Shown here one piece after another: positions 56,266 to 64,000 of a stretch of 64,000 nucleotides of DNA; position 1 is the first letter of the stretch; every line of letters begins with the position of its first letter. The stretch lies in the NCBI GenBank assembly GCA_000775715.1, contig JRWQ01000008.1, positions 124,001 to 188,000 of the forward strand, written 5' to 3'. Source of the DNA: Vibrio tubiashii (GTDB lineage: Bacteria; Pseudomonadota; Gammaproteobacteria; Enterobacterales; Vibrionaceae). Made by a program: the position numbers and the translations under genes. The notes beneath the pieces were generated by a model. The model was not told the origin of the DNA. It did no database searches and saw only the letters and a program-made list of their open reading frames with translations.

Positions 56266-57720
56266 ATGGAAAAGTTTTATCACTTCCTTACCCTTGCCGG
56301 TATCGTCTTTTATTGGATTTTAGTCGCAGGTGTTACGATTCGAGTCGTTTTAAAGCGACGCGCAGTAAGCGTTTCGCTAGCTTGGCTGATGATTATCTAC
56401 ATCATTCCTATTTTGGGCGTGGTCTGCTACTTCCTTTTTGGTGAACTTAACCTAGGCCGCAAAAGAGCCGAAAGAGCCAACGAGATGCTCTCTCCTTTTA
56501 CCGATTGGTTTGCCAAGCTCGATGAATGTGCGGCTCACTCACCAGAAAGCCTTGGTCGCCATATCTACCGTATCGATGAACTGTGTAACAACCGTTTAGG
56601 TTTACCAGCGCTGTCAGGTAACTCCCTGTCACTACAAAGCTCCCCCGAGGATATCTTGAACTCTATAATCCAAGATATCGACAGTGCACACACCAGCATT
56701 CGCATGGTTTTCTATATTTGGCACCCAGGCGGCAAGGCAGACGAGGTTGCTAACGCGCTAATCCGAGCGGCGAAACGTAACGTAGATGTTAAAATACTGC
56801 TCGATTCAGCAGGCAGTCCGCGCTTCTTCCGTAGTAACTGGGTAGGTCAAATGCGCAAAGCAGGCATCAAGGTCGTCCAAGCACTCGAAGTCAGCCCATG
56901 GCGTATTTTTTTACGCAGACTCGATCTACGCCAACACCGAAAAATCATTGTCATTGATGAAAAGATTGCCTACACAGGCTCTATGAACATGGTCGACCCG
57001 GCGTTCTTTAAGCAAAACTCCGGGGTAGGTCAGTGGATTGACATTATGATCCGCGTCACCGGACCAACCGTTAATGTATTGTCTGCTATACACTGCTGGG
57101 ATTGGGAAGTTGAAACAGGTTCAAGGGCTTTCCCATCACTACCGGAATGTAAAATTAATCCAGACGAGCCAAAACATCCGATTCAAGTAGTTCCCTCTGG
57201 CCCAGGCATGCCCGATCACCTAATCTCTCAGGTTCTGACCTTAGCGATCAATCAAGCCAATCGCTCAGTACGAATCACCACGCCTTATTTCGTTCCAAGT
57301 GCTGACCTGCTTGAGACGCTAAAAATGACCGCGCACCGAGGTATTACCGTTGAGCTCATCATCCCCCATAAAAACGACTCATTAATGGTTCAATGGGCAT
57401 CGCGTGCTTTTTACAGCGAACTGCTTGAAGCCGGGGTGAAAATCTATGAGTTTTACGGTGGCCTTCTGCACACTAAGTCCGTAGTCATCGACGAAGAGTT
57501 CTGTTTAGTGGGCACAGTAAACATGGATATGCGCAGCTTATGGCTCAACTTTGAACTGACATTAGCGATTGACGATATGGCGTTCACCAAAGAGATGTAC
57601 TGGCTGCAACAAGGTTATATTGAAGAGTCTCACATTGTCGACGTAACGGAATGGAGTCAACGTACTCTGTCCTCTCGTTTCTTAGAGCGTGTTTTCTATC
57701 TATTCAATCCTCTGCTTTAA
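56266..57720 (+). CDS. cls: Cardiolipin synthase
   Basis: 484 residues, ClsA-like. Two N-terminal membrane helices (about 5-25 and 38-58) precede two phospholipase D domains, each with an HKD motif: HRKIIVIDEKIAYTGSMNM (about 225) and HTKSVVIDEEFCLVGTVNMD (about 402). It condenses phosphatidylglycerol into cardiolipin at the inner membrane. The ribosome-binding site is weak. Confidence 0.95.
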   Translation: MEKFYHFLTLAGIVFYWILVAGVTIRVVLKRRAVSVSLAWLMIIYIIPILGVVCYFLFGELNLGRKRAERANEMLSPFTDWFAKLDECAAHSPESLGRHIYRIDELCNNRLGLPALSGNSLSLQSSPEDILNSIIQDIDSAHTSIRMVFYIWHPGGKADEVANALIRAAKRNVDVKILLDSAGSPRFFRSNWVGQMRKAGIKVVQALEVSPWRIFLRRLDLRQHRKIIVIDEKIAYTGSMNMVDPAFFKQNSGVGQWIDIMIRVTGPTVNVLSAIHCWDWEVETGSRAFPSLPECKINPDEPKHPIQVVPSGPGMPDHLISQVLTLAINQANRSVRITTPYFVPSADLLETLKMTAHRGITVELIIPHKNDSLMVQWASRAFYSELLEAGVKIYEFYGGLLHTKSVVIDEEFCLVGTVNMDMRSLWLNFELTLAIDDMAFTKEMYWLQQGYIEESHIVDVTEWSQRTLSSRFLERVFYLFNPLL

Positions 57721-57782
57721 ACCCTTGCTATTCGTGCTTTGCCATGTTTTAAATAGGGCAAAGTAATTGATAAGGACTTCTG

Positions 57783-58988
57783 ATGTCAGAAAGTAAGCAG
57801 ACCAAGTTTGTTACCGCAGGTCGCGACAAAAAATGGACCCAAGGTGTCGTTAACCCAGCGATTCAAAGAGCCTCGACCGTCGTTTTCGATACTGTTGCTG
57901 AGAAACACCATGCAACAGTAAACCGCGCCAATAAAACGCTATTCTATGGTCGCCGAGGAACCACCACACACTTTGCGTTCCAAGATGCTATGACCGAGAT
58001 TGAAGGTGGTGCAGGTTGTGCGCTCTACCCATGTGGTACGGCGGCAATTTCGAATGCCATCCTTTCTTTCGTCGCTACAGGAGACCATATCCTCATGGTC
58101 GATACCTGTTACGAACCCACTCGCGATTTTTGTGACAAGATCCTTAAGAAAATGGGGGTTGAGACTACTTACTTCGAGCCTACGCTTGGGGAAGGAATTC
58201 GTGACCTGATTAAACCAAACACCAAAGTACTTTTCCTTGAGTCTCCTGGCTCAATCACCATGGAAGTTCAAGACGTCCCAACATTGTCAAAAATCGCCCA
58301 TGAATCCGAGATCGTTGTCATGCTCGACAATACCTGGGCTGCTGGAGTTAACTTCTCACCGTTTGAGCACGGCGTTGATATCTCGATCCAAGCCGCGACG
58401 AAATACATCATCGGCCATTCAGATGTGATGCTCGGCACTGCTGTCGCCAACGAAAAGCACTGGGATCAACTACGCGAGCAAAGCTATCTCATGGGGCAAT
58501 GTGTATCACCTGACGATGCCTACTTGGGATCACGAGGAATCCGTACTCTTGATGTACGCCTACGTCAGCATGCAGAAAGCAGTTTAAAAGTCGCCCAGTG
58601 GTTAGCAAAACGTCCAGAAGTGGATCACGTACGTCACCCTGCCCTTGAGTCCTGTCCGGGCCATGAGTTTTTCGAGCGTGATTTTACTGGCGGCAATGGT
58701 TTGTTTTCATTCGTACTAAAAACCAGTTACCCTCGTGCGACGACGGCGCTATTAGACGGGATGCAGCACTTTAGCATGGGCTACTCTTGGGGCGGTTTTG
58801 AAAGCTTGATCCTAGCTAATGAACCTAAGAGCTTCAACAGCTTACGAACGGTAGCTAACCCTAAATTTGAAGGCACTTTAATCCGAGTTCATATCGGCTT
58901 GGAAGATGTCGATGATCTAATTGCAGATCTAGAAGCAGGCTTAGCACGATACAACGCTCTGATACTGGAAAAAGAAGCAACAGCTTAA
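57783..58988 (+). CDS. metC: Cystathionine beta-lyase
   Basis: 401 residues, a PLP-dependent Cys/Met-metabolism enzyme. The PLP Lys is in [16 protein letters not shown] (about 210). Other family marks are [34 protein letters not shown] and [14 protein letters not shown], the last typical of MetC rather than MetB. It cleaves cystathionine to homocysteine in methionine synthesis. AAGGAC precedes the ATG. Confidence 0.94.
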   Translation: MSESKQTKFVTAGRDKKWTQGVVNPAIQRASTVVFDTVAEKHHATVNRANKTLFYGRRGTTTHFAFQDAMTEIEGGAGCALYPCGTAAISNAILSFVATGDHILMVDTCYEPTRDFCDKILKKMGVETTYFEPTLGEGIRDLIKPNTKVLFLESPGSITMEVQDVPTLSKIAHESEIVVMLDNTWAAGVNFSPFEHGVDISIQAATKYIIGHSDVMLGTAVANEKHWDQLREQSYLMGQCVSPDDAYLGSRGIRTLDVRLRQHAESSLKVAQWLAKRPEVDHVRHPALESCPGHEFFERDFTGGNGLFSFVLKTSYPRATTALLDGMQHFSMGYSWGGFESLILANEPKSFNSLRTVANPKFEGTLIRVHIGLEDVDDLIADLEAGLARYNALILEKEATA

Positions 58989-59010
58989 CTCTAGTTTAAT
59001 TGATGTTTAC

Positions 59011-59036
59011 AAGCCTCGAATCTCGAGGCTTTTTTA
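59011..59036 (+). terminator. Terminator of metC
   Basis: The stem AAGCCTCGA/TCGAGGCTT with loop ATC is followed by TTTTATG. Confidence 0.85.
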
Positions 59037-59050
59037 TGCGATCTACACCG

Positions 59051-59614
59051 CTAATTACGCTTTTTAGGACAGCCAACCAGATGGTCATCCACCATACCTA
59101 CCGCCTGCATAAATGCGTAGCAGATAGTTTCACCAACAAACTTGAAACCCTTTTTCTTAAGAAACTTGCTCATCGCTTTTGACTGTTCTGTCGAAACCGG
59201 AACATCACTCATTTGTGTCCAACGGTTAACAATTGGCTCGCCATCAACAAATTGCCACAACGCGCTTGATAAGCTGCCATACTCGTCAATTAGAGCTAGC
59301 GCTGCTCGTGCATTCCCATAGACAGAAGCAATCTTGCCTCTGTGTTTCACAACATCAAAATTATCAATCACATACCCAACACGAGTCTCATCATATTGGG
59401 CTAAACGTAGCAAATTATACTGTTCGAATGCCGCTCGGTAGCCTTCACGCTTTTTAAGAATAGTTATCCAACTCAGCCCAGCTTGAGCGCCTTCTAGGGT
59501 AATAAACTCAAACAACACGGTATCATCGTAAACTGGAACACCCCACTCTGCGTCATGATATTCGCGCTCAAGGGGGTGATTCATTGCCCATGCGCAAGTC
59601 GTGTCTACACTCAT
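59051..59614 (-). CDS. tag: DNA-3-methyladenine glycosylase I
   Basis: 187 residues. It begins with the Tag zinc-site region CAWAMNHPLEREYHDAEWGV, and has the helix-hairpin-helix QAGLSWITILKKREGYRAAF and the C-terminal AFMQAVGMVDDHLVGC. It removes 3-methyladenine from alkylated DNA in base-excision repair. Convergent with metC. Confidence 0.96.
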   Translation of the reverse strand: MSVDTTCAWAMNHPLEREYHDAEWGVPVYDDTVLFEFITLEGAQAGLSWITILKKREGYRAAFEQYNLLRLAQYDETRVGYVIDNFDVVKHRGKIASVYGNARAALALIDEYGSLSSALWQFVDGEPIVNRWTQMSDVPVSTEQSKAMSKFLKKKGFKFVGETICYAFMQAVGMVDDHLVGCPKKRN

Positions 59615-59628
59615 TTACATACTCCCGA

Positions 59629-59656
59629 TAAAAATGCCCCTGACAAAGCAGGGGCA
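59629..59656 (-). terminator. Terminator of the RND pump operon
   Basis: The stem TGCCCCTG/CAGGGGCA with loop ACAAAG is followed on the minus strand by TTTTTATC. Confidence 0.85.
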
Positions 59657-59674
59657 CCTCATATTACTGCTGAT

Positions 59675-62600
59675 TTAGTTTGGTACTTTTACCTTGTGGA
59701 ACAAACGATACAACACAGGCACGACAATAAGTGTCAGTACTGTCGCAAAACCTAAACCAAACATAATCGTAACTGCCATTGGCTTAAAGAAAATATCCGG
59801 CAGCAGTGGGATCATACCTAATATAGTCGTAATCGCCGCCATACATACAGGTCGAACACGACTAAGCGCCGCATCCACAACGGCTACATATGGGTCTTTA
59901 CCCGAATGCATTTCTATCTCGATCTGATCGAGTAAAACAATACCGTTTTTAAGCAACATACCCGATAGACTTAAGAAACCTAGCAGCGCCATAAAGCCGA
60001 AAGGGGTGTTCAACGCAAGTAAGCCTGTTGTCACACCTATGATGGCAAGCGGCACGGTTAACCAGACAATCAGAGGCTCTTTCACCGAGTTGAACAAGAA
60101 CACAGTAACTAAGAACATGAACAAGTAACCCATCGGCATGGTCGTGAACAGAGACTCTTGCGCATCACCAGAAGACTCATACTCACCACCCCACTCTAAC
60201 GAGTAACCAGGGGGTAACTCAATCGCTTCAATCAATGGCATCAAGCGAGCTTGCAACGTCGCCGCTGTCTCTTCACCTAGCAGATCTGGGTCGGCAAAGA
60301 TGGTCAGCATACGTTTACGGTTTTTACGAACAATGATTGGATCTTCCCAACGAATGTCGTAACCCATAGTAACTTGCTGCAATGGGATGTATTCGCTCAG
60401 CGCCGGACTCCAAATTTTCATCCCTTCGATATTGCGAATATCAACACGCTCGTCTTCTGGCAAGCGTGCCACTATCGGCATCAACGTTGTACCATCTCGA
60501 TAAACACCAATCGACTGACCAGAGAATGACATCGCTAAGAACTCATCCACGTCAGACTTACTAATACCGTAACGGCGCGCTTGGCTCTCATTAAACTGCG
60601 GCTCAAGCACTTTGGTTCGTTCACGCCAATCGTGACGAATATTGGTCGCGGCTGGATCAGCATGCATGATATCTGCGACTTGCTTAGCGATGCCTCTCAG
60701 AACTGTAGGGTCAGAACCAATAATTCGCGCTTCGATTTTCGCCCCGCCACCAGGCCCAAGCTCAATTTGCTTAAGCTTGTAGTTAATCTCAGGGAAGTTG
60801 TCTTCTAAATGCAGCCTAAAGCTCTCCATTAAAGCGCCGAGCTGTTCATAATTATCTACACGAGTAGTGATCTCACCATAGGCCGAGTAACTCTTCTCTG
60901 GCGCGTAGGTAAGCATAAAGCGCTGTAGACCTTTACCAGCAGTCGTTGTCACGTGATCTACGCCGTCTTGAGAGGAAATCCATGACTCTAATACTTTCAG
61001 CTTAGTGTTGGTTGCGCGAATATCTGTACCTTCAGGCAGCCAAATATCAGCTTGGAAGATAGGCGTTGTCGAAGATGGGAAGAAAGACTGTTTCACGTGT
61101 GTAAAACCAACGATACTCACCGCTAAGCCAACGATCAGCACCACGACGGTTAGCCATGCACGCTTCATACAAAACTCAAGGAAGCCTTTGTAAACAACAA
61201 AGATCATTCCATTGTATGGGTCACTGTCATCACCTTCTTGTTTAAACTTTTGACCTTTAAAGAAGATATCAGCAAAAAATGGCGTAAGCGAAATCGCGGT
61301 AAACCAACTCAGCATCAAAGAGATCAATAGCACCGTAAACAAGGTGCCACAATACTCACCAGTCGCATCTTCAGACAAACCAATTGGCGCAAACGCGGTT
61401 ACCGCGATAACGGTAGCCCCTAATAGCGGCCATTTTGTTTGAGTGACGATATCGGTGGCGGCTTGCATCCTCGTCCGCCCTTTCTGTGTCCCTATGAGGA
61501 TCCCCTCGACCACCACGATAGCGTTATCCACCAACATACCAAGCGCGATAACCAAAGCACCCAAAGAGATACGCTGCAGATCGATAGCAAAATACTTCAT
61601 AAAGATGAAGGTACCCAATACCGTCAACAGCAAGATTAGACCAATCAACAAACCAGAGCGCAGCCCCATAAAGAACAATAGGACGATAATTACGATAGCA
61701 ACCGCCTGACCTAAACTAACCACGAAGCCGCTTACCGACTTATCCACCTCTTTTGGCTGGCTATAGATTTCCGAGATTTCTACCCCAACCGGCTGCTGAT
61801 ATTTCAACTCAGCTAAACGTCGATCAAAGCGTTTGCCAACTTCAACGACATTGACCCCTTGCGAGAAAGAGACACCCAGGTTAAGGGCTAGATGGCCGTT
61901 AAAAGTGATAATATTGCTGGGTACTTCAACATAACCCCGTTGAATATTCGCCACGTCTTTTAGATAGATAAGCCCTTGAGCACCACTCTCAGTAATAATT
62001 AAATCACCCAATTGATCGACGTTTTGGAACTCACCGGTTGGCTGAATACGGATATACTCGTCACCAATTCTTACTGCGCCTGCATCTGACACGACATTTT
62101 GCGTCGAGAGCAAATTGAACACAGTGTTCGGCGCCACACCAAGACTGCTCAAGCGCTTCATCGAGATTTCGATAAACACCTGTTCCTGCTGCTCACCAGA
62201 GACGGATACCTTGCTTACACCGTCGATCAACTCGAGTTCACGACGCAGATAGTCGACGTAGTCGAGCAACTCTTTGTAACTGTATCCGTCACCTGTCACC
62301 GCCAACAAAATACCGTATACATCGCCAAAATCATCGATAACCGAAGGGTCATTGACCCCTGGTGGTAATTGGCCTTTTAGGTCATTCACCTTGCGGCGTA
62401 GTTCATCCCATATTTGGGGAAGATCGTCCGGGCCATAGTTGTTCTTCATCGAAACCGTTATCTGCGAAAGGCCACGGCTTGAAATAGAATTAACTTCATC
62501 GACATAAGTCAGCTGCTGAATGGCCTTCTCAATCGGGTAGGTCACCTCTTCTTCAACCTGTTGCGGTGTTGCACCTGGATAGGAAGTCACCACCATAGCG

Positions 62601-62776
62601 TCTTTAATGGTAAAAGCCGGGTCTTCCAAACGGCCAAGACCAAAGAAAGCTGCCGTCCCCCCAATCAAGAAGATCAGTGAAATCATCCAACTGATTACAC
62701 GATTGCGGATAAAATAGGCTGCGATGCCCGTTACATTCTCGTCAGCTTGAGACGAGCTATTGTTGTGTTCACTCAT
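59675..62776 (-). CDS. vexK: RND efflux pump, inner-membrane subunit (VexK-like)
   Basis: 1033 residues, a full-length HAE-type RND protein: 12 membrane helices, two large periplasmic loops, and helix-4 motif LGMLVDNAIVVVEG holding the proton-relay Asp. It sits behind two consecutive adaptor genes, the organisation of V. cholerae vexIJK, and beside metC and tag, which I recall as the same neighbourhood. It overlaps the adaptor gene by 4 bases (ATGA). Likely exports antimicrobial or bile-like compounds through TolC. The symbol is by synteny, not certain. Confidence 0.88.
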   Translation of the reverse strand: MSEHNNSSSQADENVTGIAAYFIRNRVISWMISLIFLIGGTAAFFGLGRLEDPAFTIKDAMVVTSYPGATPQQVEEEVTYPIEKAIQQLTYVDEVNSISSRGLSQITVSMKNNYGPDDLPQIWDELRRKVNDLKGQLPPGVNDPSVIDDFGDVYGILLAVTGDGYSYKELLDYVDYLRRELELIDGVSKVSVSGEQQEQVFIEISMKRLSSLGVAPNTVFNLLSTQNVVSDAGAVRIGDEYIRIQPTGEFQNVDQLGDLIITESGAQGLIYLKDVANIQRGYVEVPSNIITFNGHLALNLGVSFSQGVNVVEVGKRFDRRLAELKYQQPVGVEISEIYSQPKEVDKSVSGFVVSLGQAVAIVIIVLLFFMGLRSGLLIGLILLLTVLGTFIFMKYFAIDLQRISLGALVIALGMLVDNAIVVVEGILIGTQKGRTRMQAATDIVTQTKWPLLGATVIAVTAFAPIGLSEDATGEYCGTLFTVLLISLMLSWFTAISLTPFFADIFFKGQKFKQEGDDSDPYNGMIFVVYKGFLEFCMKRAWLTVVVLIVGLAVSIVGFTHVKQSFFPSSTTPIFQADIWLPEGTDIRATNTKLKVLESWISSQDGVDHVTTTAGKGLQRFMLTYAPEKSYSAYGEITTRVDNYEQLGALMESFRLHLEDNFPEINYKLKQIELGPGGGAKIEARIIGSDPTVLRGIAKQVADIMHADPAATNIRHDWRERTKVLEPQFNESQARRYGISKSDVDEFLAMSFSGQSIGVYRDGTTLMPIVARLPEDERVDIRNIEGMKIWSPALSEYIPLQQVTMGYDIRWEDPIIVRKNRKRMLTIFADPDLLGEETAATLQARLMPLIEAIELPPGYSLEWGGEYESSGDAQESLFTTMPMGYLFMFLVTVFLFNSVKEPLIVWLTVPLAIIGVTTGLLALNTPFGFMALLGFLSLSGMLLKNGIVLLDQIEIEMHSGKDPYVAVVDAALSRVRPVCMAAITTILGMIPLLPDIFFKPMAVTIMFGLGFATVLTLIVVPVLYRLFHKVKVPN

Positions 62777-63858
62777 TGACTCGTCTCCTGCTTAACAACC
62801 TGCACTTTCATCCCTTCCCTTAGCCTAGAAACACCCGCAACGACTACGGTATCGTTACTACGTAAACCATCTAACACTTGCACTGAATCCTTGTTGGCTT
62901 TTCCCGTCACAACCTTCTGTTTACTAACAGAACCGTCATCATTTAATAGCCAAACAAACTTGTTTTCACGACCTACATCATCGCCGTCTGCATTGAATAT
63001 CGCTTCAATCGGAACTTGGATACCCCCTACAAACTCAAGACCGACATCTTGTCCTTTTGATGTCACCTCAACGGCCATGCCGTCTAGAATAAATTCCCCT
63101 TCAGGCATTGGAAGTGACAACGTCACCGTGAACGTTCCAGTTGCTGGATCGGGTTCAGTCGTGAACTCTTTAATTGACGCAACATATTCATTGCCTGTCG
63201 GAACACGTACCACAGCTTCAATACCTTCAAGTGACTCCGGTGTAGGCTGATTAGCGTGCAGTTGATCCGGCAGTTGTATCAGCACTTCAACACTATCTGT
63301 GGTGTGGATATTCACAATCTGTTGGCCAACTTGGACGTTCTCATATTGATCGACATTCACTCGAGATATGATCCCATCCACTGGCGCTGTTAGCTTAGTA
63401 AACGACAAACGTAACTTAGCTAGCTCAAGCTCTGCGTATGCAATTTGGCGGTTAGCAGCAATCTCATCAAATTGCGATTTTGCTAGTAAACCTTTGTCAA
63501 CCAAAGGCTTCGATCGCTTGTACTGGCTATCTATCACGCTATAGCGAGCAGATGCGTTATCGACTTCAAGCTTATAATCGGTGGGTTCAAGCTCTGCAAT
63601 GACATCACCCTTAGCAACGCGAGTTCCCTCTTTGACATAAACTTGGCTGACTTCTCCAGCAACACGGAAGCTGAGATGAGAACGTTCCGCGGCGTTAGCA
63701 ACAGCCGGAAAATAGAGGCGATCTTCACTAACAAGTTGCTCGTTTAGCTCTAACACCTTGACCTTTGGATCCCCAAAATCCACATATTGAGGTTCACCAC
63801 CACAACCCGTGACCAGTGCAGCAGACGAGAGGGCACACAAATAAAACCACTGCTTCAT
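62773..63858 (-). CDS. vexJ: RND periplasmic adaptor lipoprotein, second adaptor (VexJ-like)
   Basis: 361 residues from the ATG at 63856-63858; a longer frame upstream lies inside the preceding gene. Lipobox LVTGC puts lipidated Cys19 at the inner-membrane anchor. HlyD/AcrA layout: lipoyl half-motifs (VKEGTRVAKGDVIAELEP and APVDGIISRVNVDQYENVQV), alpha-hairpin between them, then beta-barrel and membrane-proximal domains. It bridges the RND pump to an outer-membrane channel. One base separates it from the preceding adaptor gene. Confidence 0.9.
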   Translation of the reverse strand: MKQWFYLCALSSAALVTGCGGEPQYVDFGDPKVKVLELNEQLVSEDRLYFPAVANAAERSHLSFRVAGEVSQVYVKEGTRVAKGDVIAELEPTDYKLEVDNASARYSVIDSQYKRSKPLVDKGLLAKSQFDEIAANRQIAYAELELAKLRLSFTKLTAPVDGIISRVNVDQYENVQVGQQIVNIHTTDSVEVLIQLPDQLHANQPTPESLEGIEAVVRVPTGNEYVASIKEFTTEPDPATGTFTVTLSLPMPEGEFILDGMAVEVTSKGQDVGLEFVGGIQVPIEAIFNADGDDVGRENKFVWLLNDDGSVSKQKVVTGKANKDSVQVLDGLRSNDTVVVAGVSRLREGMKVQVVKQETSQ

Positions 63859-63859
63859 G

Positions 63860-64000
63860 TTACAGACCTCGCTCTTTAATCCATTCTCGAACTTTAATGC
63901 CCGGAGAGATGCCATTCACACCGGAGATCACAATCTGATCGCCTTCATTTAAGCCACTCTGAACTTGTCGCTTATCGTTAATCTCTATATTGGCCTTCTC
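63860..64000 (-). CDS. RND periplasmic adaptor, C-terminal end only (VexI-like)
   Basis: 47 codons at the window edge, read from the minus strand: VQSGLNEGDQIVISGVNGIS then PGIKVREWIKERGL-stop. GLxxGDxVVxxG near the end is the standard finish of AcrA/HlyD-type adaptors. It makes a tandem adaptor pair with the next gene. Confidence 0.8.
   Translation of the reverse strand, partial: EKANIEINDKRQVQSGLNEGDQIVISGVNGISPGIKVREWIKERGL

Overview
The window reads as a chromosomal segment from a marine Vibrio of the group that carries an AinS/LuxM-type quorum-sensing locus. This rests on the gene content: luxM-luxN, a varA(uvrY)-uvrC-pgsA-tRNA cluster, a bacteriohemerythrin diguanylate cyclase, an EIIC-EAL fusion, yciB-yciA-yciI with a GspS-beta/AspS-like pilotin, and metC-tag next to a two-adaptor RND pump. 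I see no phage, insertion sequence, integrase or CRISPR array. Most of it looks like vertically inherited core DNA with two accessory patches.

Left part (1-7 kb): a LacI-type repressor (cut by the window edge) faces a sucrose-type PTS IIBC gene, with two operator-like palindromes between them. An unrecognised gene follows, then a three-gene minus-strand unit: an SLC13/DASS carboxylate-type transporter, a histidine kinase with a cyclic-nucleotide-binding-like N-terminus, and a single-domain response regulator.

7-14 kb: a scarred region beside pheST. A decayed copy of the last ~42 codons of pheT lies at 7137-7266, about 3.6 kb from the intact pheT end and in the same orientation. Between them are an NCS2-like permease and an A+T-rich secreted protein of unknown function. 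The secreted-protein gene is itself flanked by two near-identical terminator hairpins. ihfA, which directly follows pheT in E. coli, is instead about 25 kb away.

14-31 kb: a signalling-rich stretch. It holds a hemerythrin-GGDEF enzyme, an envelope export operon (MMPL/RND exporter, LolA-like lipoprotein, beta-barrel) with a TetR regulator and four matching operator palindromes, a PQQ-type sugar dehydrogenase, a secreted CxxCH protein coupled to a membrane diguanylate cyclase, and a chemoreceptor without a sensor domain paired with a NIT-like membrane protein. The tRNA operon Cys-Gly-Leu-Gly and pgsA-uvrC-varA follow.

31-43 kb: polB, an EIIC-EAL phosphodiesterase-like protein, a nucleotidyltransferase-like protein with an altered motif, efpL (yeiP), a YciU/HI1450 DNA-mimic gene convergent with ihfA, then luxM-luxN with a strong LuxR/HapR-type box upstream.

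43-64 kb: yciB, yciA, yciI, the pilotin-like gene, a ~200-base multi-stem non-coding element, small genes, a META-domain lipoprotein, the ynjBCD-ynjF locus, an RNA methyltransferase-like and RluA-type pair, a chemoreceptor, an NSS sodium symporter, cardiolipin synthase, metC, tag, and the RND pump operon running off the right edge.

Three separate c-di-GMP enzymes (14970, 22954, 33989) carry unusual input modules (di-iron hemerythrin, a possible secreted heme partner, a PTS EIIC-like domain). Together with luxMN, varA and two chemoreceptors, they make this a sensing-heavy region.
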